From Bacteroidales bacterium (lineage in GTDB: Bacteria > Bacteroidota > Bacteroidia > Bacteroidales > UBA932): a DNA stretch of 7,144 nt. Shown here in pieces: positions 1 to 5,700 of this stretch; positions within the stretch are counted from its first letter, which is position 1, and the number at the start of each line of letters is the position of its first letter. A program made the translations under genes and the position numbers. The stretch lies in NCBI GenBank assembly GCA_017555925.1, contig JAFZFL010000166.1, positions 1 to 7,144 of the forward strand. Reading direction: 5' to 3'. Below the pieces are notes generated by a model. That model ran no database searches, was not told the DNA's origin, and was given only the letters and a program-made list of their open reading frames with translations.

Positions 1-660
1 ATTTTCACTTGTTGAAGCCTCTGGGAAAGTAAAATCACCTGAAGCTGCTACTTGACCAACCTGTACACCAGAAATAGTAACATACAATTTATCTGATGTA
101 TTTTTAGCCTGGAACTCAATTTGAGAAAGAGCATGGCGGAAATTCATAGTTGCAGTTGTTGAAGAAGTTACTGCTTTTTTTTGATTATAAACAGAATACA
201 AGAAATCCTCTTGTTTAGTAACATCTGTATTAGGTGTGAAACCTACTACCATAGGTTGACGTGCACCAGCCCATATAGTTTTTTGATCATCTGCATAAAT
301 CATATATTCCGCAGCAGAAGCGTTTTTTGTATAACCTGCAATAGCATAAAAACTCAACTCTTTATTGTCACCCAAGTCAGGCCAATATCTTACAACTTTA
401 GGTGTCCATTTTGAATCATTATATTCTACTATCTCATTAGAGAAATAAGGAGCAAATGTAGATCCATCTGCAGTATAACCACCCCATACTTGGAAAGCAG
501 TCATAAGTTTTCCCGAACCGTACACTTGAGCAGCTTTAGTTTTGTTTGCTGCCAACACATTGTACTCAATAGCATTCTGTGGAGTCTCAACCACTTGATC
601 TTTTGAGCATGATACCATCGTGAATACCGCTAAAGCGGCAATAAGCAATGATCTTTTCAT
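1..660 (-). CDS. Fimbrillin-family lipoprotein (Mfa-like pilin), C-terminus cut off by window edge
   Basis: The first 220 codons are open from an ATG at 660 to the window edge, so the 3' part is missing. Residues 1-17 are a lipoprotein signal peptide (K2, R3, then a hydrophobic stretch) ending in a lipobox MVSC, with C18 as the predicted lipidated residue. SKDQ follows and has the Lys-Asp character of Bacteroidota surface-export signals. The block NFRHALSQIEFQAKN (173-187) and the upstream W-P-x-L...FYAIAGY region (93-110) are typical of the fimbrillin/Mfa-like family, whose members polymerise into type V pili or act as minor or tip subunits. A basic KTKA at 40-43 lies where related pilins are often cleaved by trypsin-like proteases, which is inference here. 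The gene follows the DUF5119 gene with a 64-bp AT-rich gap that has no obvious terminator or promoter, so co-transcription is likely. No Shine-Dalgarno is visible, only an A-rich leader. Whether it is the major shaft subunit or a minor one cannot be told. Confidence 0.85.
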   Translation of the reverse strand, partial: MKRSLLIAALAVFTMVSCSKDQVVETPQNAIEYNVLAANKTKAAQVYGSGKLMTAFQVWGGYTADGSTFAPYFSNEIVEYNDSKWTPKVVRYWPDLGDNKELSFYAIAGYTKNASAAEYMIYADDQKTIWAGARQPMVVGFTPNTDVTKQEDFLYSVYNQKKAVTSSTTATMNFRHALSQIEFQAKNTSDKLYVTISGVQVGQVAASGDFTFPEASTSEN

Positions 661-724
661 AATTTTTAGTTTTTTTGTTAGTACTATGGTTAATTAATAT
701 TGTTTCTTAATTCTTTTTATTTTT
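661..724 (-). other. AT-rich spacer between the DUF5119 and fimbrillin genes
   Basis: This 64-bp gap is almost pure A/T on the minus strand. I see no hairpin followed by a T run and no TAnnTTTG -7 motif. The stretch just before the fimbrillin ATG is A-rich with no GGAGG, which is normal for translation starts in Bacteroidota. It therefore most likely lies inside a polycistronic transcript. A palindromic TTAATTAA is present at about 690-697 but is unremarkable in such sequence. Confidence 0.4.
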
Positions 725-1762
725 CTAATTTCCCATTACAATTTCCTCCTCCATTGTATCCCAATCATCTACGCTTGGGTTGTAACCGCCACCGTTAACA
801 ATTGGTTTTGGAAGGTCAAGTCCGTCTATTATAATGTGTACACGGCGTTTGTTTGGTGCTTCGTGAATTTGAGTTGTTACGTTAAACTTCTCGCTGTCGG
901 AACCAAAATAGAATTTATCGCCACTCTTCATCCATACATAAAGCAACATTCTGTGGTGGTCTTCATTCTCTTCGTGGTGGCCAAAGGTATAGAACTCACC
1001 GCGAACCTTTGCGCTGTCTCTAATTATTCTGGCCTCCAACGGCAATGTTACACTCTCCCTATACAACTCTTCTGTTGAGAATGTCATACCGCCAGACATT
1101 CCGCTCAATGAGGCACACATCTGCTCCGCATATTTAATATTACCTATATTCCGGATCTCGTAAGAGTAGTAACACATCTGATCGCACGGATAGAGTGTTA
1201 TCACATGCTCCTCGAGCTGTACACTCTCATATTTGTCCTTATCCTTTTCAGGAATACAGGTGTACCCGATTCCGGTATCAGTAACTTCAACATCAAAAGC
1301 CGGACAGCCCCACATCATTTCTGAGGTAATTACAACCTTCTCATCCTCCGCATCCTTTGCCTTTGGTCCGGGAGCAGCCGAACTTCCATAAATCGGTTCA
1401 AACAGACCACCCTCTCTCGAGTAGGCCTCATATTGGTCAAACTTATGGTTATTGGCAAACATAATTGACTCTGTATCATTATTATGTGTTATCACATGAT
1501 ACTTTCCTACTGTAAGTTTGATTGATCCGCCATTTCTGCCTATAAAATCGAAACGCTCAGGTGTGCCACCATTAACGGGATAGAAATAAACACTCATTCC
1601 GTCGGGATTTGCATCCGGCGAATTCTGCCAGTTGAAATCAACCCTGAGAGTTACAACGTGCGGGTGATGCACACAGAGATCCTTGTGCTGACAAGAAGCT
1701 GCAAAGAGCACTAGCACTGCATAAAGCAGGGCTGTAAGGAGGTTTTTCATTAATCTGCTCAT
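725..1762 (-). CDS. DUF5119-family lipoprotein, probable fimbrial anchor or accessory subunit
   Basis: This complete gene encodes 345 residues. The N-terminus is a lipoprotein signal peptide (hydrophobic 7-20, lipobox AASC, lipidated C24). The sequence that follows, C-x-H-K-D-L-C-x-H-H-P-H (24-35) and then a V-D-F-x-W...DANPDGMSVYFYP block (41-62), is the hallmark start of DUF5119 proteins as I know them. These are found next to fimbrillin genes in Bacteroidales. By position it resembles the FimB/Mfa2-type anchor subunits, and this role is inferred, not shown. A basic-acidic linker (131-142) separates the N-terminal part from a second beta-rich half. Besides C24 there are six cysteines (30, 153, 169, 193, 197, 216), plus a His/Glu cluster GHHEENEDHH at 261-270. 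The start at 1762 is chosen because a GGAGG lies 6 bp upstream and the ATG overlaps the preceding stop as ATGA. An internal ATG at 1750 would also leave a signal peptide but has a worse-placed ribosome site. Confidence 0.85.
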   Translation of the reverse strand: MSRLMKNLLTALLYAVLVLFAASCQHKDLCVHHPHVVTLRVDFNWQNSPDANPDGMSVYFYPVNGGTPERFDFIGRNGGSIKLTVGKYHVITHNNDTESIMFANNHKFDQYEAYSREGGLFEPIYGSSAAPGPKAKDAEDEKVVITSEMMWGCPAFDVEVTDTGIGYTCIPEKDKDKYESVQLEEHVITLYPCDQMCYYSYEIRNIGNIKYAEQMCASLSGMSGGMTFSTEELYRESVTLPLEARIIRDSAKVRGEFYTFGHHEENEDHHRMLLYVWMKSGDKFYFGSDSEKFNVTTQIHEAPNKRRVHIIIDGLDLPKPIVNGGGYNPSVDDWDTMEEEIVMGN

Positions 1763-3117
1763 TTTCTGCCTCCTTTTCTTATTTTATCATAATTAATATT
1801 TCCTCTTCCAATAAGCCAAACCAGAGAGACCTCAGCTTTAGTTGGTCCAAACCAATGGCGGTCTTTTGTAACTTGCCATACATAGCAGTCATCAATTGGA
1901 AGATACTCTTTATATTCTCCCCACAAATATCCCAAACCAAGATTGAAATCGAGGTTAAGACGTTTGGCTATAGGAGTTGAATAACCCACAGCAACACCAC
2001 CCGCATACGACCAGCGGTCACCCAGATAACCTCTGGCTCCCCACTCAAAGTCATAAGTGACTATCTGTCCGTACAATCCTATATGCCAGCCTTGCAATGG
2101 TTTCAAAGAGGACTTGTAACCGAAATACTTCCTTAACTCCAAATCTCCACCATAAACTCTATGATACCAGCTCTTAGGATCTGATTTCCACCAGGCATAC
2201 ATCCAGTTTCCTGCAATTGACCAACGTCTTCCCAAATAGAACTCAACCCCAACATTAGGAGTTATAAGCGCATCATAAAGCAGGTTTGTTTTGAATGCCA
2301 TATAGAACTTGCCTGAATCTCTTTCAGGTTCAACAGGCATCTCAACCTCAACAGGCTCCGGTGCCCTATACTCAGGCCAGGCAACACTGTATTGCAAAGG
2401 TACACTTCTGGTTGGAACAGGAGGAATAGTATCACCAAGAACCTCTTTTACAACATCTACATACTTTTCCCACTCAATAACTATCTGAAGATTGAAACTT
2501 CTCACCTTAGGAAATATATTCTTGTACATATATTGCCAAGGCTTTCCATCGTGGAGATACATAAGTCTTAGTTTACGGACCTCAACCAGTTTGCCTGCAT
2601 CATTGACAACAATCTCAGGAGCATTATGAATTCTGTCAAGAACATCCTCTTTGAAAGGCATATTTGGATCTGCCTCTACAAATTTGGCAAGATCAATCCA
2701 GTTGATACCTCTTGAATCCTCAACAACAACAGAATCAGGCAAGGTAATGTAATTTTTCAGAACCCTCCTGATAGTAACAGCCCTGTTCTTTGACAAAATC
2801 TGGTTCTTTTGCCAATATCCCTCAGGCGAACAACCAGATACGATATGAATCTTTGAAATTTTATTGAATACTCTACTTTTATTATGCAGATCTTCGAACC
2901 TCTTTACAAAAGCTTGCATACGCTCGCCATTGTTCATATAGTTAGGTTCCCACGTAGAATAACCTTGGCGGAAATATACCTCCAAAGTATCGGATTGAAA
3001 CGTAGTAATCTTTTGCTCCTCAACATTTTGATGAGCAACTCTCTGAGAATAACCAAGGGCACAATAGAGCAGTGCCAAAAGTATAAGTGCTAATCTCTTC
3101 ACAGCCTGAAAAACCAT
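1759..3117 (-). CDS. OmpA-like/DUF3575 outer-membrane protein of the fimbrial cluster
   Basis: This complete gene encodes 452 residues. Residues 1-24 form a signal peptide (K8, R9, hydrophobic 10-22) with a likely cleavage in GYS/Q, and no lipobox Cys fits. Residues about 40-125 resemble an OmpA C-terminal-type fold: a beta strand, a helix (NNGERMQAFVKRF), then I-x-I-V-S-G-C-S-P-E-G and N-x-x-L-S-x-x-R-A. The conserved N105 and R112 are present, but the usual Asp of G-H-T-D is replaced by the GCSPEG loop, so peptidoglycan binding is uncertain. A Pro/Glu-rich linker (about 231-268) leads to a DUF3575 domain (270-440). That domain begins AFKTNLLYDALITPNVGVEF and continues with alternating aromatic strands that look like a small beta-barrel. 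DUF3575 proteins sit with DUF5119 and fimbrillin genes in Bacteroidales, and the molecular role is unknown. Assembly or stabilisation of the pilus at the outer membrane is inference. Its stop overlaps the DUF5119 start by 4 bp. Confidence 0.85.
   Translation of the reverse strand: MVFQAVKRLALILLALLYCALGYSQRVAHQNVEEQKITTFQSDTLEVYFRQGYSTWEPNYMNNGERMQAFVKRFEDLHNKSRVFNKISKIHIVSGCSPEGYWQKNQILSKNRAVTIRRVLKNYITLPDSVVVEDSRGINWIDLAKFVEADPNMPFKEDVLDRIHNAPEIVVNDAGKLVEVRKLRLMYLHDGKPWQYMYKNIFPKVRSFNLQIVIEWEKYVDVVKEVLGDTIPPVPTRSVPLQYSVAWPEYRAPEPVEVEMPVEPERDSGKFYMAFKTNLLYDALITPNVGVEFYLGRRWSIAGNWMYAWWKSDPKSWYHRVYGGDLELRKYFGYKSSLKPLQGWHIGLYGQIVTYDFEWGARGYLGDRWSYAGGVAVGYSTPIAKRLNLDFNLGLGYLWGEYKEYLPIDDCYVWQVTKDRHWFGPTKAEVSLVWLIGRGNINYDKIRKGGRK
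1771..1775 (-). promoter_or_regulatory. Shine-Dalgarno GGAGG for the DUF5119 gene
   Basis: On the minus strand AAGGAGGCAGAAA immediately precedes the ATG at 1762. GGAGG is spaced about 6 bp from the start and lies inside the last codons of the upstream gene. Clear Shine-Dalgarno sites are uncommon in Bacteroidota. Here it supports the ATGA-overlap start and suggests translational coupling. Confidence 0.6.
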
Positions 3118-3223
3118 TTTTTAAAAACAAGCCCCAAGTTAAACAGGAATGCAAAGTTCATTAAATTTAGAATATAGTGTAACTATTTAGCGTCCCCAAT
3201 GTTACTACATGTCTCCATATTTA
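3118..3223 (-). promoter_or_regulatory. Leader between the HTH gene and the DUF3575 gene, candidate control region
   Basis: This 106-bp gap holds two adjacent 19-bp imperfect repeats directly after the regulator stop, and a weak -7-like GAACTTTG (3152-3159, one mismatch to TAnnTTTG). No convincing -33 TTTG lies 19-21 bp upstream of that motif. CCCCAAGT at 3132-3139 is the inverted partner of ACTTGGGG at 3228-3235. There is no T-tailed terminator, so read-through from the regulator promoter is possible. A second promoter here is plausible but not demonstrated. Confidence 0.3.
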
Positions 3224-3228
3224 CTACA
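3191..3228. repeat. Two tandem imperfect 19-bp repeats (possible operator)
   Basis: Positions 3191-3209 and 3210-3228 align without gaps at 14 of 19 bases (mismatches at positions 1, 5, 9, 10 and 11). They share the 8-base core TTACTACA, which reads TGTAGTAA on the transcribed direction. The copies are exactly adjacent, so the same face of DNA is offset by just under two helical turns. They overlap the last bases of the HTH gene. An operator for the neighbouring regulator is one reading, and chance in AT-rich DNA is the alternative. Confidence 0.5.
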
Positions 3229-3457
3229 CTTGGGGGGGGGTATTTTTCATACTCTCACTGAATTCCTTTGACAAATCAGAGAAAAAGTCGTAATTGAGTA
3301 CACGAGAAACCCTCATAAGATCTTGAGTGTCTATAGAAGATTTTTCAAATGCTTTATATATGGTTGTCCTGTGGCACGACAACTCCTTTGCGAACCATAC
3401 AACAGTATATCCTTTATCTTTTAATACCTTCTGTATATGTCTACCTATATGCATCAT
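3224..3457 (-). CDS. Small XRE-like helix-turn-helix regulator upstream of the fimbrial genes
   Basis: This gene encodes 77 residues. H-I-G-x-x-I-Q-K-V-L-K-D-K-G (3-16) followed by V-x-W-F-A-K-E-L-S-C-H-R-T-T-I-Y-K-A-F (19-37), I-D-T-x-D-L-M-R-V-S-R-V-L (42-54) and Y-D-F-F (56-59) matches a very common small helix-turn-helix family of Bacteroidota. That family is built almost entirely of the DNA-binding fold. The recognition helix would be about residues 29-37. There is no ligand domain or enzyme part. The start is ATG at 3457, but the next codon is also ATG (3454), and relatives usually begin MHIG, so 3454 may be the real start. It is preceded by a good Bacteroidales promoter and followed, after 106 bp, by the DUF3575 gene in the same direction, so control of the fimbrial genes and autoregulation are plausible inferences. 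The C-terminal codons contain the C9 tract that could vary the tail. Confidence 0.8.
   Translation of the reverse strand: MMHIGRHIQKVLKDKGYTVVWFAKELSCHRTTIYKAFEKSSIDTQDLMRVSRVLNYDFFSDLSKEFSESMKNTPPQV
3232..3240. repeat. Nine-base G/C homopolymer inside the 3' end of the HTH gene
   Basis: There are nine consecutive G on the plus strand, which read C9 in the coding direction of the regulator (codons 73-76, T-P-P-Q). A tract of this length in an otherwise AT-rich region is a typical substrate for slipped-strand mispairing. By hand translation C9 gives a 77-residue protein, C10 extends it to 91 residues (tail PPPSVVNMETCSNIGDAK, stop at 3183-3185) and C8 gives 83 residues (tail PPKCSKYGDM). The DNA-binding part is the same in all three cases. 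Confidence 0.75.
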
Positions 3458-3483
3458 TACAAAATCAATTAGAGTATTTATTG

Positions 3484-3514
3484 CAAATTTAATGATAATC
3501 TGAACTGCACCAAA
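3484..3514 (-). promoter_or_regulatory. Bacteroides-type promoter for the HTH gene
   Basis: On the minus strand TTTG (3514-3511) is followed by 19 bp and then TAAATTTG (3491-3484). This is an exact match to the -33 TTTG and -7 TAnnTTTG elements used by the primary sigma factor of Bacteroides. Transcription would begin near 3477-3480, giving a leader of about 20 nt before the ATG at 3457. It lies downstream of the susD-side terminator, so the HTH gene starts a new transcription unit. Confidence 0.7.
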
Positions 3515-3554
3515 TGTTTAGTAGCCAAAATGTAAATATCCGCCAATTCTTTAT

Positions 3555-3592
3555 AAAAAAAGTGTGGAGCAGGGTTAACCCATACTCCACAC
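3555..3592 (-). terminator. Rho-independent terminator after the SusD gene
   Basis: On the minus strand GTGTGGAG (3592-3585) pairs perfectly with CTCCACAC (3569-3562). An inner GGG/CCC closes around TTAA, allowing for a small bulge, and seven T follow directly (3561-3555). The hairpin starts about 40 bp after the susD stop codon. It ends the SusC/SusD transcript before the HTH promoter. Confidence 0.9.
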
Positions 3593-3631
3593 ATATTTAT
3601 TGTACCTTATGGTATGATACTAAATACTTAA

Positions 3632-5680
3632 TTATTTAGACCAGTCCCACCATACAGGGATTGAGTAGATCTTAGGATCCATACAACCCTCAATACCGTA
3701 TTGGCCATAAAGCTCAAAGATAATCTTCTCAGTCTCAACTGTACTATAGTCAGTCTCAAGGTATGATTGCATCATTCTTCTAACATAGTATCTGTCTGAT
3801 TGAGGATTAGTATCGAACTCAGAGTTAGCAAACATTCTGTAAACAGGCTCTTTGAAGTTGTAAACAACACCAAAGTCTTTAACATTACCTGCATTGTAGT
3901 TGAATCTGCGAACATCATTCCAAGTCTGGTAGTTGTAACCCATAGCAATAAGTTTCTGAGTCATGATGTCTGACATAGTAAGATCAGCAGCTGATTGTTT
4001 TACAGCAGCACTTGCCATATAAGCATCAATATCTGCTTGTGCCATAGGAGCGTATGCAAATGAAACATCAAAGCCTCTTGCAGTTGTGCAGCAACCGCTA
4101 CCTTCCCAAGTAGAAAGTTTCTGGTTCATACGTGCAAAGTGAGATTTGATACCCTCGATGTAAGCAGCGTGAGCACCACCTTTATCACCTTTTCTGAACA
4201 ATACCTCAGCTTTCAAGAAGCACATCTCAGAGTAAGTTAGAATATCAGCATCTGAATCAGGTCTTGTGTAGAAAGCACCAGTACCTTGAACATAACCTGC
4301 ATTTCTTGATATAGCGTTATCACCAGAGATATAGCAGTTCATATCAGTTTTTGAAAGACCGTATGTCTGGAACACTGCATCAGCTCTATAGTTAACATAT
4401 TTAACGTCCTCTACGCAAGTTACGTTGTCTGAGTTAGCATACAATGCACCAGCGTGATATGTAATAGTTACATCTTCAGCATTATTAGTTACAGTAGCAG
4501 CTGACTCGCTGAACAATTTTTTAACATTGTTTACAAATGCATCAACTGAAGTGTAATATTTAAGGATATCACTGTGTGAGTAAACTTTCTTAACATCACC
4601 AGATGCTGGTTTATATGTAGACTGAATAGATGCACCTGCATATCTGTTAACAGTCCACCCCTCGTCAATACCTTGTACATTAACACCTGCATCTCTTCTC
4701 CACTCATATGATTTGATTGAAGAACCATCCTCGCTAAATTCAACATTGCACATAGCGGAAGGAATAAGTTTATTAGCACGTGGGTCCTCTACACCTGAAC
4801 CGTTAAGGTTAGTTAGAATATCAATGTACCATCTGTTAAGTCTTTGACCAGTACCCCAAGCTGCAGTGTTGTAAATGGTGTTAGGGCCAAATGCATCACC
4901 ATTGATAGGAGCAGTTGTAGAAGTCTCAACATTGTAGTGAGTTACTTTAGTGTTATCTGCGTTAGATTGAGGAGCCTTTGCAATTGCATCCAAAATAGCT
5001 TGAGTGTCATACACATCTGTTTTAGATAGTGTACCCAACCAACGAGCTTTTAGACCGTAACAAAGTTTGATCCATTTGTTAACGTCACCACCGTTCCAAG
5101 TATCACCAGCTGAAAGTGGAGTAGCACCATTCTCTTGTGGAGCTGAGAAGATTTGGATAGCAGTCTCAAGGTCTGCCAAACAACCCTCATATACTACCTC
5201 ACCACGATCGTGTGCAGGAGCAAAGCTCTCACCAATAGCCTCAGTGTAAGGAATCTCACCAAACAAATCGGCCATCATAATGTAACCCATTGATTTAAGA
5301 ACAAGAGCAGCAGCTTTGTAGTGGTAAGCACCAGTCTCTTCTGCTTTGTTAATAAGGTCTGGAATATTGTTGGCAGCACCTACAAACCATTGCTGGTATG
5401 GAGTGATGTTCATATCTTGCCAAGGATCCCAAGTAGCCATTCTTGAAATATGGTTATCTTTGGCTGTATTGGTGATAATTTGACAAGCGGCATTTGTTCT
5501 AACACTTGCAGAACCATAAGCATACATATAGTAGTGCTGAATCCACGGTAATCTGATCTCTACAGAAGCACTATTGTTACTTGGTGTATCTGGGTTGGTG
5601 TTAACATCCAACCAATTCTCACATGAAGTTGCTCCCAAAATCAAGATTAGTGATAAAATAGAATATAATATTTTTTTCAT
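3632..5680 (-). CDS. SusD/RagB-family outer-membrane nutrient-binding lipoprotein
   Basis: This complete gene encodes 682 residues. The signal peptide (KK then hydrophobic 4-16) ends in lipobox GATSC with lipidated C20. L-D-V-N-T-N-P-D-T-P (24-33) is the typical mature start of the SusD-like group of RagB-type lipoproteins. Other family blocks are G-Y-I-M-M-A-D-L-F-G-E-I-P-Y-T-E-A (132-148), L-T-Y-S-E-M-C-F-L-K-A-E (481-492) followed by A-x-x-x-Y-x-x-G-I (503-511), and Q-T-W-N-D-V-R-R-F-N-Y (585-595). These form the helical TPR-like scaffold. The protein sits on the cell surface as the lid of the SusC barrel and captures ligand for import. At 682 residues it is longer than the roughly 480-560 usual for the family, with the extra length apparently around residues 310-470. 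It starts 20 bp after the susC stop, and the start is the ATG that gives the signal peptide. The substrate (glycan or peptide) cannot be deduced. Confidence 0.92.
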   Translation of the reverse strand: MKKILYSILSLILILGATSCENWLDVNTNPDTPSNNSASVEIRLPWIQHYYMYAYGSASVRTNAACQIITNTAKDNHISRMATWDPWQDMNITPYQQWFVGAANNIPDLINKAEETGAYHYKAAALVLKSMGYIMMADLFGEIPYTEAIGESFAPAHDRGEVVYEGCLADLETAIQIFSAPQENGATPLSAGDTWNGGDVNKWIKLCYGLKARWLGTLSKTDVYDTQAILDAIAKAPQSNADNTKVTHYNVETSTTAPINGDAFGPNTIYNTAAWGTGQRLNRWYIDILTNLNGSGVEDPRANKLIPSAMCNVEFSEDGSSIKSYEWRRDAGVNVQGIDEGWTVNRYAGASIQSTYKPASGDVKKVYSHSDILKYYTSVDAFVNNVKKLFSESAATVTNNAEDVTITYHAGALYANSDNVTCVEDVKYVNYRADAVFQTYGLSKTDMNCYISGDNAISRNAGYVQGTGAFYTRPDSDADILTYSEMCFLKAEVLFRKGDKGGAHAAYIEGIKSHFARMNQKLSTWEGSGCCTTARGFDVSFAYAPMAQADIDAYMASAAVKQSAADLTMSDIMTQKLIAMGYNYQTWNDVRRFNYNAGNVKDFGVVYNFKEPVYRMFANSEFDTNPQSDRYYVRRMMQSYLETDYSTVETEKIIFELYGQYGIEGCMDPKIYSIPVWWDWSK

Positions 5681-5700
5681 CGTTATAATCTTTTAAAATT
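5681..5700 (-). other. Short SusC-SusD intergenic spacer
   Basis: The two genes are separated by 20 bp of mostly A/T sequence without a terminator or promoter, so they are translated from one mRNA. No GGAGG is visible before the SusD start, which is usual for highly expressed Bacteroidota genes. Confidence 0.6.

Noticed and set aside
172..182. Run of eight A in the coding strand of the fimbrillin gene (codons around 160-162), a possible phase-variation tract
   Set aside because: The run is CAA AAA AAA GCA encoding Gln-Lys-Lys. A-runs of this length are common in AT-rich genes, and the frame is intact across it.
181..1078. Plus-strand open frames at 181-414 and 836-1078
   Set aside because: Both lie wholly inside strong minus-strand genes (fimbrillin and DUF5119), have no family-like sequence or ribosome site, and read as antisense shadows.
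2884..3093. Plus-strand open frame at 2884-3093
   Set aside because: It is antisense to the signal peptide and OmpA-like part of the DUF3575 gene and has no recognisable domain.
3541..3631. Small RNA or riboswitch in the gap after SusD
   Set aside because: The only structure is a single hairpin with a T tail right after the stop codon, which is fully explained as a terminator.
4531..5249. Minus-strand frame at 4531-4779 and plus-strand frames at 4844-5029 and 5067-5249
   Set aside because: All lie within the SusD gene, whose own frame is intact and family-like across this region.
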